A stretch of DNA of 64,000 bases from Oscillospiraceae bacterium (GCA_022650485.1 JALCPP010000007.1:107293-171292), one strand, 5' to 3'; shown: positions 36,852-46,699, counted from the first letter of the stretch. The notes: generated from the sequence alone by a model not told the origin. Program-made: numbers and translations.

Positions 36852-38263
36852 TCCTTCGGCCCCCCATACAACCATTTATTCCGGGCAAAACCAAACCTGG
36901 AAATAGATTTTGTCATCAGCCTTGTTGTGAACACGGCAAATACAAAGTTTGCGATGATTCCAATCAACAGTGTATAGCCGAAAGAATAAATGGAACCAGT
37001 GGTTGACACCCCGAAAATCCATGACAGAATATTCGTCGGGCCAAACACAAGCATCAAAATCACAGCTACAATCGCCGTGGTAACATTGCCGTCAAAGATG
37101 GCGGAAAAGCTGTTTTTGTCACCGCTTGCGATCGCGACGCTCAGCGTTTTGCCGGTCCAAAGTTCTTCTTTAATGCGCGTTGCCGTAATAATATTGGCGT
37201 CAACACCCATACCAATTGAAAGTATGATACCGGCAATACCGGGCAAAGTCATGGTAAAGCTGTTGAAGAACGGGAAATAACCGGAAACGGCTGCAAACAT
37301 CAGACCGATCTGCCCAAGCAAAGAAATAACCGCAACCAAGCCCTGAAAGCGGAAAATGAAAATCATAAACAGCACAATCAGTCCAAATGCGATGATACCC
37401 GCCAGCTTCATTGCGCTGAGGGAAGATCTTCCGAGCGTCGGGTTAATGGTATTCAAACCGGATGTCGTCAGCTTAAACGGCAGCGCACCGGCATTGATCT
37501 TGTTGGCAAGCGACGAAGCCTCCACGGCGGTAAAGCCATTGGGTGAAGTGATGACGCAGTTGCCGTCCGGAATCTCTTCATCCACCGACGGCCATGAAAT
37601 CATGGTGTCATCCATCCAAATGGAAATGGTCTGCCCCTTCAGGCGTGACGTGGCCTCTGCAAATTTTTCGGTACCGCTGTCGCTCATTTGCAGTGCGATT
37701 TGGTAAACAGACTGGCCGGTCTGCTCATCTTGGGTCAATTCGGGCTTCGCGCTTTTCACATCGCTGCCCTGTAAAATAATGTTGGAAGCCGTCGTCCCTT
37801 TTGGGGTTTTATAAACAGCTTGTCCGTCCGACCCCGTCGTCTGGGTCGTGTATTCCTTTCCCTCGCGGAAAGTTACCAGCGCAGTGGCGGAAAGTTCATC
37901 AATAGCGCTCTGCGGGTCAAACGTTTTTTCATCGCTTTTCCACGGAAAACGAACGATGATTCGGTCCTGGTTATAATCGGTATACACCTCATAATCGGTG
38001 ATGTTATTATTCACCAGTCTGAGTTTGATAATCGACTCCGCCGAATCCAATTGTTCTTTTGTTGCTTTATTTTCTGTGGCTGGCGAAAAAGTCGCCTCCA
38101 CACCGCCGTTAATATCGATTCCCCATCTGATATCTCCGACCCCTTTAAGGTAAGTGGTCGTATTATCCCCGTTTTTCCCCTTGATACCGAAAACAGAGGT
38201 ATAGGTTAAAAACAAAATGAGGAGGGCGACGATGAAAAACACCGGTTTTGGTACTCGCTTCAT
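36848..38263 (-). CDS. secD: Protein translocase subunit SecD
   Basis: The 471-residue SecD has TM1 at the N terminus, DIRWGIDINGGVEATFSP at the start of the external domain, and a C-terminal membrane half. That half includes LPGIAGIILSIGMGVDANIITATRIKEE, given here in parts as GIILSIGMGVDAN and TRIKEEL. ATG at 38263 follows GGAGG; the longer upstream frame lacks one. Expressed with secF from a consensus promoter. Confidence 0.95.
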   Translation of the reverse strand: MKRVPKPVFFIVALLILFLTYTSVFGIKGKNGDNTTTYLKGVGDIRWGIDINGGVEATFSPATENKATKEQLDSAESIIKLRLVNNNITDYEVYTDYNQDRIIVRFPWKSDEKTFDPQSAIDELSATALVTFREGKEYTTQTTGSDGQAVYKTPKGTTASNIILQGSDVKSAKPELTQDEQTGQSVYQIALQMSDSGTEKFAEATSRLKGQTISIWMDDTMISWPSVDEEIPDGNCVITSPNGFTAVEASSLANKINAGALPFKLTTSGLNTINPTLGRSSLSAMKLAGIIAFGLIVLFMIFIFRFQGLVAVISLLGQIGLMFAAVSGYFPFFNSFTMTLPGIAGIILSIGMGVDANIITATRIKEELWTGKTLSVAIASGDKNSFSAIFDGNVTTAIVAVILMLVFGPTNILSWIFGVSTTGSIYSFGYTLLIGIIANFVFAVFTTRLMTKSISRFGFARNKWLYGGPKE

Positions 38264-38318
38264 GCGTGAATCCTCCAATATGTTGGTTTTCCGCGAATTT
38301 CGCAGACGTATAACATTA

Positions 38319-38347
38319 ATTATATTGTTGTAACTCCAAAATGTCAA
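38319..38347 (-). promoter_or_regulatory. Promoter of secDF
   Basis: On the minus strand a full consensus promoter: TTGACA, 17 bp, TATAAT. Confidence 0.85.
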
Positions 38348-38536
38348 TTCATTTCATGCTATATTTCCGCCCTTTCTCGTATAAAAACAGCAACTGGCCA
38401 ATTCGAAAAACAGAAAAAATCTCTTTTCATTTAAAAAGGGGCAAACAGCCGGCGGTATACGGGTTTTGCAGTCGCCTGATCCGGCGAAAAAAATCGCTTT
38501 TTCTTAACAAAAATCTAAATGATTTTTAACGTAATC

Positions 38537-38701
38537 TTCACGGTCCGTGAACAAATTTTCGTTACAATAATGACAGAAAAGTAAGAAAACAAGGTTGACA
38601 TCCCGTCAACAGTTCCTCGAAAGAGGTTTTACATACATGCAGCTTTTTTCATAACTCCCCTTTACCAGCCGTCCCTCATCGGGCGGCTCCTATTTTATTT
38701 T
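38537..38701 (+). ncRNA. Regulatory-looking segment, possible small RNA or leader
   Basis: A perfect 15-bp palindrome TTCACGGTCCGTGAA (38537-38551) lies just upstream of a TACAAT -10 (38563-38568). Downstream come hairpins TTGAC-ATCCC-GTCAA and CCTC-GAAA-GAGG, then a terminator (38667-38701: AGCCGTCC pairing with GGGCGGCT, then TATTTTATTTT). There is no ORF. The arrangement suggests a regulated short RNA of about 125 nt. Confidence 0.4.
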
Positions 38702-38768
38702 ACAATGATTCGAAAGTGGATTATACCGTTCATAGAATGGATTAAACTGATGACAGGATAAAAAATAA

Positions 38769-38812
38769 CGGCTTGTGCTTTAAGAAATGAGAGCAGAAGC
38801 CGATATTTTTTT
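38769..38812 (+). terminator. Second terminator-like hairpin before the C39 peptidase
   Basis: CGGCTTGTGCT pairs with AGCAGAAGCCG (one G-G mismatch), followed by ATATTTTTTT. Together with the hairpin at 38667 it insulates or attenuates the peptidase gene. Confidence 0.7.
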
Positions 38813-38872
38813 CATAAGCTTTTATTCCTGATGATTTCGAGCAACAAACAAAATCCATAATGGAGTGATTTT

Positions 38873-39685
38873 TTGAAAGAGATTGATGTAAAGAAAACCG
38901 GCAGAACAAAACGCCGGTACTGTTTAATCGGGCTGGCCGTTCTGGTTCTGGCCGCCGGCTGTGCCGGTTTCAAAATACTTTTCCATGCCACGGAAACAAA
39001 AGCCGTGAAAATCCCCCCGAAAAAAGTTGCGGTATCGTCTGAAGACAGCAAAAAGCCCCCTGCACACACAATCATCAAGATTCCCCATATTTGTCAGGAA
39101 ACCGCAATGCCCACCGGCTGCGAACTGATCAGCGCTATAATGCTGCTGAATCACTTTGGATGCGACACTACCGCGGACGAAATAATCAAGCGCACACCAA
39201 AGTCGATTCTTCTCAGTGAAGACGGCAAGGTATACGGCATGAGCCCAAATCAGGCATTTATCGGCGACCCGCACTCCCCGGACGGCCTGGGATGCTATGC
39301 GCCGGTCATGACTGCCGTGGTCGATTCTTATTTCTGGGACGGAGGCCAAAAGAAGGCGGTCAATGCAACCGGAACGGACCTTGAAACATTGGCGAAAACA
39401 GACATTGCACAAGGCTCCCCTGTTCTAATCTGGGCCACCGCAGGCATGAAAGAACCCAACCCGGGGAAAAGCTGGATTTTGGCGGATACCGGAAAGAATT
39501 TTCAATGGGTTGCAGGGGAACACTGCCTGTTAATGGTGGGTTATGATACGCAAAAGTACTATTTTAGCGACCCACTTTCTTCATGCCAGACAGTAGGTTA
39601 TGACAAGTCTTTGGTGCAGGAACGTTACCGTGCTTTGGGGAAACAGGCGGTCACCGTTCGCTCTGTTTCCGACAATTCGCCTTAA
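38873..39685 (+). CDS. C39-like cysteine peptidase, exported
   Basis: A 270-residue protein with a basic N terminus, a hydrophobic segment (about 17-36) containing a Cys at VLAAGC that could be a lipobox or simple anchor, then a papain-fold C39_2-type domain. The catalytic Cys is in ETAMPTGCELISAIMLLNHF and the His in GEHCLLMVGYD, with the Asp of FSDPL. Such proteins act at the cell surface on unknown substrates. TTG at 38873 follows GGAGTG. Confidence 0.85.
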   Translation: MKEIDVKKTGRTKRRYCLIGLAVLVLAAGCAGFKILFHATETKAVKIPPKKVAVSSEDSKKPPAHTIIKIPHICQETAMPTGCELISAIMLLNHFGCDTTADEIIKRTPKSILLSEDGKVYGMSPNQAFIGDPHSPDGLGCYAPVMTAVVDSYFWDGGQKKAVNATGTDLETLAKTDIAQGSPVLIWATAGMKEPNPGKSWILADTGKNFQWVAGEHCLLMVGYDTQKYYFSDPLSSCQTVGYDKSLVQERYRALGKQAVTVRSVSDNSP

Positions 39686-39713
39686 TTCATGGCATTTTTT
39701 GCGATTTTTAGCC

Positions 39714-39742
39714 TTGCGGTTTGCAAAATATTGATATAAAAT
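39714..39742 (+). promoter_or_regulatory. Promoter of asnS
   Basis: TTGCGG, 17 bp, TAAAAT, ending about 38 bp before the asnS start. Confidence 0.6.
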
Positions 39743-39779
39743 AATGACAGTTATCGATTTTATGGGAGGATCGGAAGAT

Positions 39780-41174
39780 TTGAAAAAAACAGATATCGCC
39801 CAAATTTATCAAAAACCCGAAAATTCAGAGGGAAAATCCGTCACAGTGCAGGGATGGATTCGCACCATTCGCGATTCCAAATCACTGGGATTTATCGACT
39901 TGAACGACGGCAGCGGGTTCAAGGGCATCCAAATTGTCTTTGAAGATGGAAAAGTTGAAAATTATAAGGAAATTGCCAAGCTCAATGTCGGCACGGCGAT
40001 CTCCGTATTGGGGACCGTGGTTCTGACCCCGCAGGCGAAACAGCCGCTGGAAATTCACGCGGTCAAAATCGCGGTAGAGGGCGCTTCCACCCCGGATTAT
40101 CCGCTGCAGAAAAAGCGGCATTCACTGGAGTACCTGCGAACCATCGCCCACCTCCGCCCCAGAACCAACACCTTCAGCGCCGCGTTCCGCATCCGCTCTG
40201 CGGCAGCTTATGCCATTCACGAATTCTTTCAGCAGCGCGGATTTCTGTATGCCCACACACCCCTGATTACCGGCAGTGATGCGGAGGGTGCCGGAGAAAT
40301 GTTTACCGTAACTGCCTTGGATTTAGATCATCTGCCGCAGAACGACGCGGGGAAAACCGACTTTACACAGGACTTTTTCGGCGGCCGCACCTCCCTGACG
40401 GTTTCCGGCCAGCTGGAAGCGGAGTGCATGGCGATGGCCTTTGGAAAGGTTTATACGTTTGGACCGACATTCCGCGCGGAACGGTCCAACACCCAGCGCC
40501 ACGCGGCTGAATTCTGGATGATTGAGCCTGAAATTGCCTTTGCCGACCTGGAAGACGACATGGAACTGGCGCAGGATATGATGCGCAGTGTCATCCGCAC
40601 CGTCATGGAACGCTGCCCGGATGATCTCGCTTTCTGCAACCGGTTTATCGACAAAGGTCTGCTGGAACGGCTGAAGCATGTGGCAAATTCAGACTTTGCA
40701 CGTGTTTCTTACACAGAGGCGGTGGAAATTCTGAAAAAGGAAAATGACCGCTTTGAATATCCGGTGGAATGGGGCTGCGACCTTCAAACAGAGCATGAGC
40801 GCTTTTTGACCGAACAGGTCTTTAAAAAGCCGCTGTTTGTCACAGATTACCCGAAAGACATCAAGGCCTTTTATATGCGCCTGAACGATGACGGGAAAAC
40901 CGTTTCTGCCGTCGATCTTCTGGTTCCCGGCATCGGCGAAATTATCGGCGGAAGCCAGCGCGAGGAACGGCTGGACGTTCTGGAACGCCGGATGCAGGAA
41001 ACCGGTATGAATGAAGACGCCTATCGCTGGTATCTCGACCTTCGCCGCTACGGCGGAACAAAACATGCCGGTTACGGCCTTGGCTTTGAACGCCTGGTTA
41101 TGTATCTGACCGGAATTTCCAATATTCGCGACGTCATTCCGTTCCCGCGCACAACGGGTTCGGCTGAATTTTAA
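39780..41174 (+). CDS. asnS: Asparaginyl-tRNA synthetase
   Basis: Class II synthetase charging tRNA-Asn. The 464-residue protein is of the usual length. It has the N-terminal OB anticodon-binding domain ([20 protein letters not shown]), motif 2 ([21 protein letters not shown]) and motif 3 ([15 protein letters not shown]). TTG at 39780 is taken as start: GGGAGG lies 10 bases before it and the protein then begins KKTDIAQIY. An ATG at 39744 has no ribosome-binding site. I saw no T-box leader. Confidence 0.93.
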   Translation: MKKTDIAQIYQKPENSEGKSVTVQGWIRTIRDSKSLGFIDLNDGSGFKGIQIVFEDGKVENYKEIAKLNVGTAISVLGTVVLTPQAKQPLEIHAVKIAVEGASTPDYPLQKKRHSLEYLRTIAHLRPRTNTFSAAFRIRSAAAYAIHEFFQQRGFLYAHTPLITGSDAEGAGEMFTVTALDLDHLPQNDAGKTDFTQDFFGGRTSLTVSGQLEAECMAMAFGKVYTFGPTFRAERSNTQRHAAEFWMIEPEIAFADLEDDMELAQDMMRSVIRTVMERCPDDLAFCNRFIDKGLLERLKHVANSDFARVSYTEAVEILKKENDRFEYPVEWGCDLQTEHERFLTEQVFKKPLFVTDYPKDIKAFYMRLNDDGKTVSAVDLLVPGIGEIIGGSQREERLDVLERRMQETGMNEDAYRWYLDLRRYGGTKHAGYGLGFERLVMYLTGISNIRDVIPFPRTTGSAEF

Positions 41175-41204
41175 AAAATATATTTTTCAGGAGGTACGAT
41201 TATT

Positions 41205-41597
41205 ATGATGTGGAATGACAATCTGAAAATCGGCGTTTCTCTGATCGACAGTGAACACAAGGAGCTGTGTGACCGAATCGATAAAATGCTGGCAGCCTGC
41301 AACCAGGGGCACGGCAAAGAAGAATTGGTCAGCACCATTGAATTTTTGGAAAGCTACACCATTAAGCATTTTGGCGATGAAGAAAAACTTCAGCGCGCCA
41401 GTACATACCCCAAGATAGCCGAACATAAAAAGCTTCACGAATTTTTCACGGGGAAAATTGCAGATTTGAAAAATGATGTAAAGCATAACGGCGCAAACAT
41501 CGCAACGATTTCCAAAACCAACTATTTCCTGATGGACTGGCTGCTGAACCACATCCAGAAAGTGGATTCCGAACTGGCGCAATACCTTAATAAGTAA
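41205..41597 (+). CDS. Bacteriohemerythrin
   Basis: A 130-residue diiron oxygen-binding four-helix protein. The ligand pattern is complete: His in DSEHKEL, His/Glu in KHFGDEE, HxxxH in EHKKLH, and His/Asp in NHIQKVD. It probably buffers or senses oxygen in an anaerobe. AGGAGG precedes the ATG; a second ATG follows immediately. It lies 30 bases after asnS with no terminator between. Confidence 0.95.
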   Translation: MMWNDNLKIGVSLIDSEHKELCDRIDKMLAACNQGHGKEELVSTIEFLESYTIKHFGDEEKLQRASTYPKIAEHKKLHEFFTGKIADLKNDVKHNGANIATISKTNYFLMDWLLNHIQKVDSELAQYLNK

Positions 41598-41726
41598 CAT
41601 TGAATTTTCAGGTTGCATATGCTCTAAAATGCAGGAATTAAAATTTAACTTGCAATATTCGCAGCTACATATTAAAATAATGATATTCGAATCAATCATC
41701 TGCATTTCGTTGAAGGAGAGTGCACC

Positions 41727-43004
41727 TTGGATTTTCTATCAATGCCGAAACCGGAGCTGAAGCGTACTTACGCAAAGCTGCTGGAACAATACCGCCGCTT
41801 TCAGGAACAAAAATTAGATTTGAACATGGCCCGCGGCAAACCAGGAGCGGATCAGTTAAACCTGTCTGCAAAAATGCTTGACCTTGTCAATTCCTCCGCG
41901 GAAATGATTTCTGAAAGCGGAAACGACTGCCGAAATTACGGCGTTCCGCTTGGTCTTCCTGAAATGCGCCGCCTGATGGCTGAGCTGATGGAAGTCCCTG
42001 CCGAAAATGTTCTGATCGGCGGGAATTCCAGTCTGAACCTGATGTTTGACACGGTTTCCTGCGGCATGACGCAGGGCTTTTCCGGCTGTGAACCATGGGC
42101 GCGCCAAAAAAATGTAAAATTTCTTTGCCCGTCGCCCGGCTACGATCGGCATTTTGCCGTAACGGAATATTTTGGTCTTGACCTGATTACCGTCCCGATG
42201 ACTAAAGACGGACCCGACATGGATCTGGTGGAAGATTTGGTCAAAGATTCTGCCGTAAAGGGAATCTGGTGTGTTCCAAAGTATCAGAACCCGACCGGAA
42301 TTACCTTTTCCGATGAAACCGTGCGCCGTCTTGCCGGGCTCAAACCGGCTGCAAAAGATTTCCGCATTTTCTGGGATAATGCCTACTGTGTGCATGACCT
42401 GACAGAAACACCGGATCACCTTTTGAACCTTTGGGAAGAGTGCAAGCGGCAGGGCAATGAAAACCTCGCGTTTTTCTTCGCCTCCACCAGTAAAATCACC
42501 TTCCCCGGTGCCGGTATTTCCGCCGTGGCAGCCGGCAGTGCCGATTTTGAAGCGCTGAAAAAGCGGTATTCCCGCCAAACGGTAGGGCCGGATAAGCTGA
42601 ATCAACTGCGGCATGTGCGCTTTCTGAAAAACATCGGCGGAGTTCGCGCCCACATGGCCCGTCAACGCGCGCTGCTGGCGCCAAAATTTGCAGCCGTGCT
42701 GAAAAAGCTGAAGGAAGAACTGGCCGGTAAAGGAATCGCTTGCTGGACCGAACCGCACGGCGGATATTTTATCAGCGTTGATGTGATGGAAGGGTGCGCA
42801 AAACGGGTTGTTGCGCTTTGTTCACAGGCCGGTGTGAAATTGACCGGCGCAGGGGCAACCTATCCGTATGGCAAGGACCCAAAAGACAGCAACATCCGCA
42901 TTGCTCCTTCCTTCCCCCCTGTGGAAGAATTACAGCAGGCAATTGACTTGTTCTGCCTCTGTACAAAGTTGGCGGCGGCGGAACAGCTTTTAAAAAACGA
43001 ATAA
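41727..43004 (+). CDS. Aspartate aminotransferase (PF12897-type fold I)
   Basis: PLP enzyme of 425 residues resembling the putative aspartate aminotransferase subgroup once annotated as MocR-like. It has LNMARGKPGADQLNLS near the N terminus, GGNSSLNLMFD, KYQNPTGITFS, FWDNAYCVHDL and the PLP-lysine region FFASTSKITFPGAGISAV. No DNA-binding domain is present, so it is an enzyme, not a regulator. TTG at 41727 follows GAAGGAGAG. Confidence 0.88.
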   Translation: MDFLSMPKPELKRTYAKLLEQYRRFQEQKLDLNMARGKPGADQLNLSAKMLDLVNSSAEMISESGNDCRNYGVPLGLPEMRRLMAELMEVPAENVLIGGNSSLNLMFDTVSCGMTQGFSGCEPWARQKNVKFLCPSPGYDRHFAVTEYFGLDLITVPMTKDGPDMDLVEDLVKDSAVKGIWCVPKYQNPTGITFSDETVRRLAGLKPAAKDFRIFWDNAYCVHDLTETPDHLLNLWEECKRQGNENLAFFFASTSKITFPGAGISAVAAGSADFEALKKRYSRQTVGPDKLNQLRHVRFLKNIGGVRAHMARQRALLAPKFAAVLKKLKEELAGKGIACWTEPHGGYFISVDVMEGCAKRVVALCSQAGVKLTGAGATYPYGKDPKDSNIRIAPSFPPVEELQQAIDLFCLCTKLAAAEQLLKNE

Positions 43005-43025
43005 CCCGGCTCTGATTTTGGTCTT

Positions 43026-43056
43026 GGGAGAGGATGTTGATTCCTCTCCCTTTTTT
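43026..43056 (+). terminator. Terminator after the aminotransferase gene
   Basis: GGGAGAGGA pairs perfectly with TCCTCTCCC, followed by six T. Confidence 0.92.
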
Positions 43057-43198
43057 ATAGTCCAAAAAAGCACATCCTTCCGGCCCACACCAACAGAAGA
43101 GCATAAAAAGCGCTTTTCCTATTTCGCCTGATTCCCAGCTGAATAGACAGATGCGCTTGCAAACTTTTATCTATATTATATAAATTTATAACTGCGGC

Positions 43199-43227
43199 TT
43201 GCCTGATTAGAGATATTGTGCTATGAT
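43199..43227 (+). promoter_or_regulatory. Promoter of the licT-type gene
   Basis: TTGCCT, 17 bp, TATGAT, upstream of the first RAT element. Confidence 0.65.
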
Positions 43228-43245
43228 AAACGAGTCATTCAAAAC

Positions 43246-43328
43246 GGCTGTGACTGGTAATGCAGGCAGGACCTTCATTGTAGGAAATCCCAATTGATAC
43301 GGATTCACAATGGCGGTCTGTTTTTTTA
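43246..43328 (+). promoter_or_regulatory. RAT antiterminator and overlapping terminator before licT
   Basis: GGCTGTGACTGGTAATGCAG and the following GCAGGACC (to 43274) match the ribonucleic antiterminator bound by BglG/LicT proteins. It overlaps the 5' arm of a terminator (43267-43328) ending in seven T. The regulator therefore probably controls its own synthesis. Confidence 0.85.
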
Positions 43329-43409
43329 CCAAAAAACGGAATTATTGACAGTGAATTGAAAAAGATTTACGGACAAGCCGCTCTTGGAAATACAAGGAGG
43401 GAACTGTCA

Positions 43410-44261
43410 GTGTATCGGATTACCCGGGTAATCAGCAATAACTTTGTCATTTCAAAAGACAGCAGTGACAAAGAAATTATTGTAAGAGGATTAGGAATCG
43501 GGTTCAAAAAATCACAAGGTGATATAATTCCGGAAAACAAGGTTGAAAAGATCTACCGGATGGATACGCCGAAACAAATCAACCACTTAATCGAACTGGT
43601 GGAAAGCATGCCGCTCGATTACATTTCGGTTTGTACGGAAATTATTGAAGACGCTCAGCTGAACTTAGGAAAAAAGCTCAGTCAAAACATCTATGTCACC
43701 TTAACAGATCACATCTGTTTCGCATTGGAGCGAAAGAAAAAAGGGTTAGAATATAAAAATGAAATGCTGTGGGAAATTCGGAATTTTTATCATGCCGAAT
43801 TCGTGCAGGGAGAACGCGCCGTTTCTATTTTAAAGGACAGGCTCGGAGTAGAACTGTCCGACGATGAGGCCGGTTTTATCGCATTGCATATTGTCAATGC
43901 GGAACTGGAAACCGGAATCAGCGACATGATGAGCATTACAAAAATGATTCAGGGAATACTTGCAATTATTGAGGACCATTACCACATCACCCTGAATCAG
44001 GATTCGCTGGACTATGGAAGATGTATCACGCATCTAAAGTTTTTGGGCCAGAGGATTTTTAAAGGGCAGACCGTCAAGGAAGACGACAGCGACTTTACCT
44101 TAATGATTCGTAAATTAGTTCAGAATAAATATCAAAAAGATTTTCAGTGTGCCAAGCGGATTCAAAGTTTTATCAAACGCAATTTTAATCATCTTTTGTC
44201 GAATGAAGAAATGTTTTTTATGATGGTACATTTAGGGAAACTGGTCGGAAGACGGGATTGA
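43410..44261 (+). CDS. BglG/LicT/GlcT-family transcriptional antiterminator
   Basis: RNA-binding antiterminator of 283 residues. The N-terminal co-antiterminator domain (YRITRVISNNFVIS, then GLGIGF) is followed by two PTS regulation domains. Their phosphorylatable histidines are visible in LTDHICFALE and ALHIVNAE (PRD1) and in ITHLKFLGQRIF and MMVHLGKLV (PRD2). Its activity should depend on phosphorylation by the PTS. GTG at 43410 follows AAGGAGG; the upstream frame overlaps the terminator. Target sites lie before this gene and before ptsG. Confidence 0.92.
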   Translation: MYRITRVISNNFVISKDSSDKEIIVRGLGIGFKKSQGDIIPENKVEKIYRMDTPKQINHLIELVESMPLDYISVCTEIIEDAQLNLGKKLSQNIYVTLTDHICFALERKKKGLEYKNEMLWEIRNFYHAEFVQGERAVSILKDRLGVELSDDEAGFIALHIVNAELETGISDMMSITKMIQGILAIIEDHYHITLNQDSLDYGRCITHLKFLGQRIFKGQTVKEDDSDFTLMIRKLVQNKYQKDFQCAKRIQSFIKRNFNHLLSNEEMFFMMVHLGKLVGRRD

Positions 44262-44287
44262 CATTCTGCGAAACGAAAACCGGATAT

Positions 44288-44374
44288 TGGCTTGTGACCT
44301 TTTGTTAGGGCAAGACCGCAAACAGATTGATACATACATGAACAATGTATGTTCATCCTGCTAGCGGTCTTTTT
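44288..44374 (+). promoter_or_regulatory. RAT antiterminator and terminator before ptsG
   Basis: A RAT-like GGCTTGTGACC-N7-AGGGCAAGACC (44288-44317) overlaps the 5' arm of a terminator, AAGACCGC pairing with GCGGTCTT (44312-44374), followed by a T run. An extra CATACA/TGTATG hairpin lies in the loop. Confidence 0.8.
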
Positions 44375-44421
44375 GCATTTATATATACAATTTATGGAAA
44401 AGTTTTTTTGGAGGAAAAGAC

Positions 44422-46548
44422 ATGAAAGACAAAATTTTCAGCGTACTGCAAAGAGTAGGGCGCTCCTTTATGCTGCCGATTGCAGTTCTGCCGGTTGCCG
44501 GTCTGCTGCTCGGATTAGGAAGTTCCTTCACCAACGAAACCACGCTGGCTACCTATCATCTGCTGGGAATCATGGGCCCCGGCACATTTATCTTTAATAT
44601 TCTAACCATTATGAGCCAATGCGGCAATGTAATCTTTGCAAATCTGCCGCTGATCTTCGCAGTCGGTGTGGCCATCGGCATGGCGAAAAAAGAAAAAGCG
44701 GTCGCGGCGCTGGCTTCCATGATTGCGTTTTTCATCATGCATTCCGCAATCAGCGGTATGATTCAAATCTACGGCGGGGCAGACGCATTCATGAGCGGTG
44801 CCACCGGCTCCCTGATGGGAATGACCACCTTCCAGATGGGTGCTTTCGGCGGAATCATCGTAGGTCTGGGCGTTGCGGCACTGCATAACAAATTTTATAA
44901 AATCGAACTGCCTGCGGCACTTGCGTTCTTTCAGGGAACCCGGTTTGTGCCGATTATCAGCACTGTGGTCTTCACGTTTGTCGGCATCCTGATGTTTTAC
45001 GTTTGGCAGCCGGTACAAGGCGGAATCAATGCCCTGGGTACCCTGGTGCAAAGCTCCGGTGTCATTGGGACTTTCTTCTACGGCATGATTAAAAGGCTGT
45101 TGATTCCGTTCGGCCTTCATCACGTGTTCTATCTTCCCTTCTGGCAGACAGCCATCGGCGGAACCATGCAGGTGGCCGGGCAGGAAATTGTCGGCGCACA
45201 AAATATCTTCTTTGCACAGCTGGCAGACCCCGCAACAACTCATTTTTCCACCCTGGCAACCAGATTCTTTACCGGTGAATTCATCATTTATATTTTCGGC
45301 CTGCCGGGAGCCGCACTGGCCATGCACCGCTGTGCCCGCCCCGAAAAGAAAAAGGAAGTTTACGGGCTGTTGTTCTCCGCTTCCCTCACTTCTATTATGA
45401 CCGGCATTACAGAACCGATTGAATTCTCCTTCCTGTTTGTAGCACCTCTCCTCTTTGCCATCAACGCGGTTTTGGCAGGTCTTGCCTATGCCGTGGCACA
45501 GGCGCTGAACATTGCGGTCGGCCTAACCTTTTCGGGCGGATTTATCGATTTGTTCCTGTTCGGCATTCTGCAGGGAAACAGTAAAACCTCGTGGCTCCTC
45601 ATTCTGCCCGTAGGTGCTGTTTACTTCGCCGTGTATTATTTCATCTTCAGTTTCCTGATTAAAAAATTGAACCTGAAAACCCCTGGCAGAGAAACGGACA
45701 GCGAAGAAACCAAATTGTACACCCGCGCCGATTACGAAAAAAAGAAAAACACATCCAGCACAGAAAAAAGCAACGCGGCAGATGCACTGTCCGCACAAAT
45801 TGTAGCCGGGCTTGGCGGCAAGGACAATATCAGCGACGTAGACTGCTGTGCCACCAGATTACGGATTACCGTATACAACGGTGACACCGTACAGGATGCT
45901 GTTCTGAAAGCCACCGGAGCTGCCGGGGTCGTTCATAAGGGAACCGGCATTCAAATTATCTATGGGCCGAAAGTTACCGTCATCAAATCGAATCTGGAAG
46001 ATTATCTGGCACAGTCCCATCCCGAACCGGTACAAACAAGCCCCGCGGCTGCTCCAACAGCCGGTTCCGGCATCAGCGATTCAAACCCCGCGGCAGATCA
46101 GGAAACGATTGTCTGCGCCCCGTTAAGCGGCAAAATCATGAAGCTGTCTGAAATCGGTGACGGTGTTTTTTCCGAAGGAATGCTGGGCAAAGGTTTTGCG
46201 ATTGAACCTTCAGAAGGAAAAGTCGTAGCCCCGTTTGACTGCAAAGTGGAAACGGTTTTCGATACGAAGCACGCCATTAATCTGAGCAGCGGCAATGTGG
46301 ACCTGATGATTCACATCGGCATCGACACCGTACGGCTGAACGGAAAAGGCTACGACATTAAAGTTCAAGCGGGCGATGTTCTGAAAAAAGGCGACCTGAT
46401 TGGTTCCGTTGACCTGAAAGTCATTAAAGACGCGGGATTCCGCACAATCACCCCGGTCATTGTCGCCAACACAGAGGACTTTCAAACGATTGAAATTTTG
46501 AAGGACGGCTCCGCTGCCATGGGAGAAGAAATACTGAAAGTCAAGTAA
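44422..46548 (+). CDS. ptsG: PTS glucose-type transporter, EIICBA
   Basis: A 708-residue fused permease that imports and phosphorylates glucose or a related hexosamine. The IIC domain (about 1-410) has many helices and the GITEPIEFSFLF signature. IIB (about 450-530) has the phospho-Cys in DCCATRLR. IIA (about 560-690) has APLSGKIMKLSEIGDGVFSE and the phospho-His in LMIHIGIDTV. Glucose is the likeliest substrate but N-acetylglucosamine is possible. Regulated by the RAT/terminator upstream and followed by ptsH and ptsI. Confidence 0.92.
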   Translation: MKDKIFSVLQRVGRSFMLPIAVLPVAGLLLGLGSSFTNETTLATYHLLGIMGPGTFIFNILTIMSQCGNVIFANLPLIFAVGVAIGMAKKEKAVAALASMIAFFIMHSAISGMIQIYGGADAFMSGATGSLMGMTTFQMGAFGGIIVGLGVAALHNKFYKIELPAALAFFQGTRFVPIISTVVFTFVGILMFYVWQPVQGGINALGTLVQSSGVIGTFFYGMIKRLLIPFGLHHVFYLPFWQTAIGGTMQVAGQEIVGAQNIFFAQLADPATTHFSTLATRFFTGEFIIYIFGLPGAALAMHRCARPEKKKEVYGLLFSASLTSIMTGITEPIEFSFLFVAPLLFAINAVLAGLAYAVAQALNIAVGLTFSGGFIDLFLFGILQGNSKTSWLLILPVGAVYFAVYYFIFSFLIKKLNLKTPGRETDSEETKLYTRADYEKKKNTSSTEKSNAADALSAQIVAGLGGKDNISDVDCCATRLRITVYNGDTVQDAVLKATGAAGVVHKGTGIQIIYGPKVTVIKSNLEDYLAQSHPEPVQTSPAAAPTAGSGISDSNPAADQETIVCAPLSGKIMKLSEIGDGVFSEGMLGKGFAIEPSEGKVVAPFDCKVETVFDTKHAINLSSGNVDLMIHIGIDTVRLNGKGYDIKVQAGDVLKKGDLIGSVDLKVIKDAGFRTITPVIVANTEDFQTIEILKDGSAAMGEEILKVK

Positions 46549-46633
46549 TTCGGCCGCGATACTCTTTTCTTGATAATTTCAAGAAATGCGAATATACTGA
46601 GTACAGTTACTATTTTGAGGTATACGGTCATCT

Positions 46634-46699
46634 GCCGGAGATAGGACGCAGAATTCGGGAAAAACCGATTCCCCGCGTCCGTCTCCGCATCGTTTTTTT
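46634..46699 (+). terminator. Terminator after ptsG
   Basis: GGAGATAGGACGC pairs with GCGTCCGTCTCC (a bulge in the stem), followed by seven T. It separates ptsG from ptsHI. Confidence 0.75.

Noticed and set aside
38401..38510. Cyclic di-GMP riboswitch suggested by GGGGCAAACAGCC
   Set aside because: The conserved tetraloop receptor, GGGACGCAAAGCC-like block and GGTAGC element of GEMM-I are missing.
39686..39779. T-box leader for asnS
   Set aside because: Less than 100 bases, no T-box consensus or specifier stem-loop, and a simple promoter fits.
41727..43004. MocR/GntR-type transcription factor
   Set aside because: No N-terminal winged-helix domain; the frame starts directly in the aminotransferase fold.
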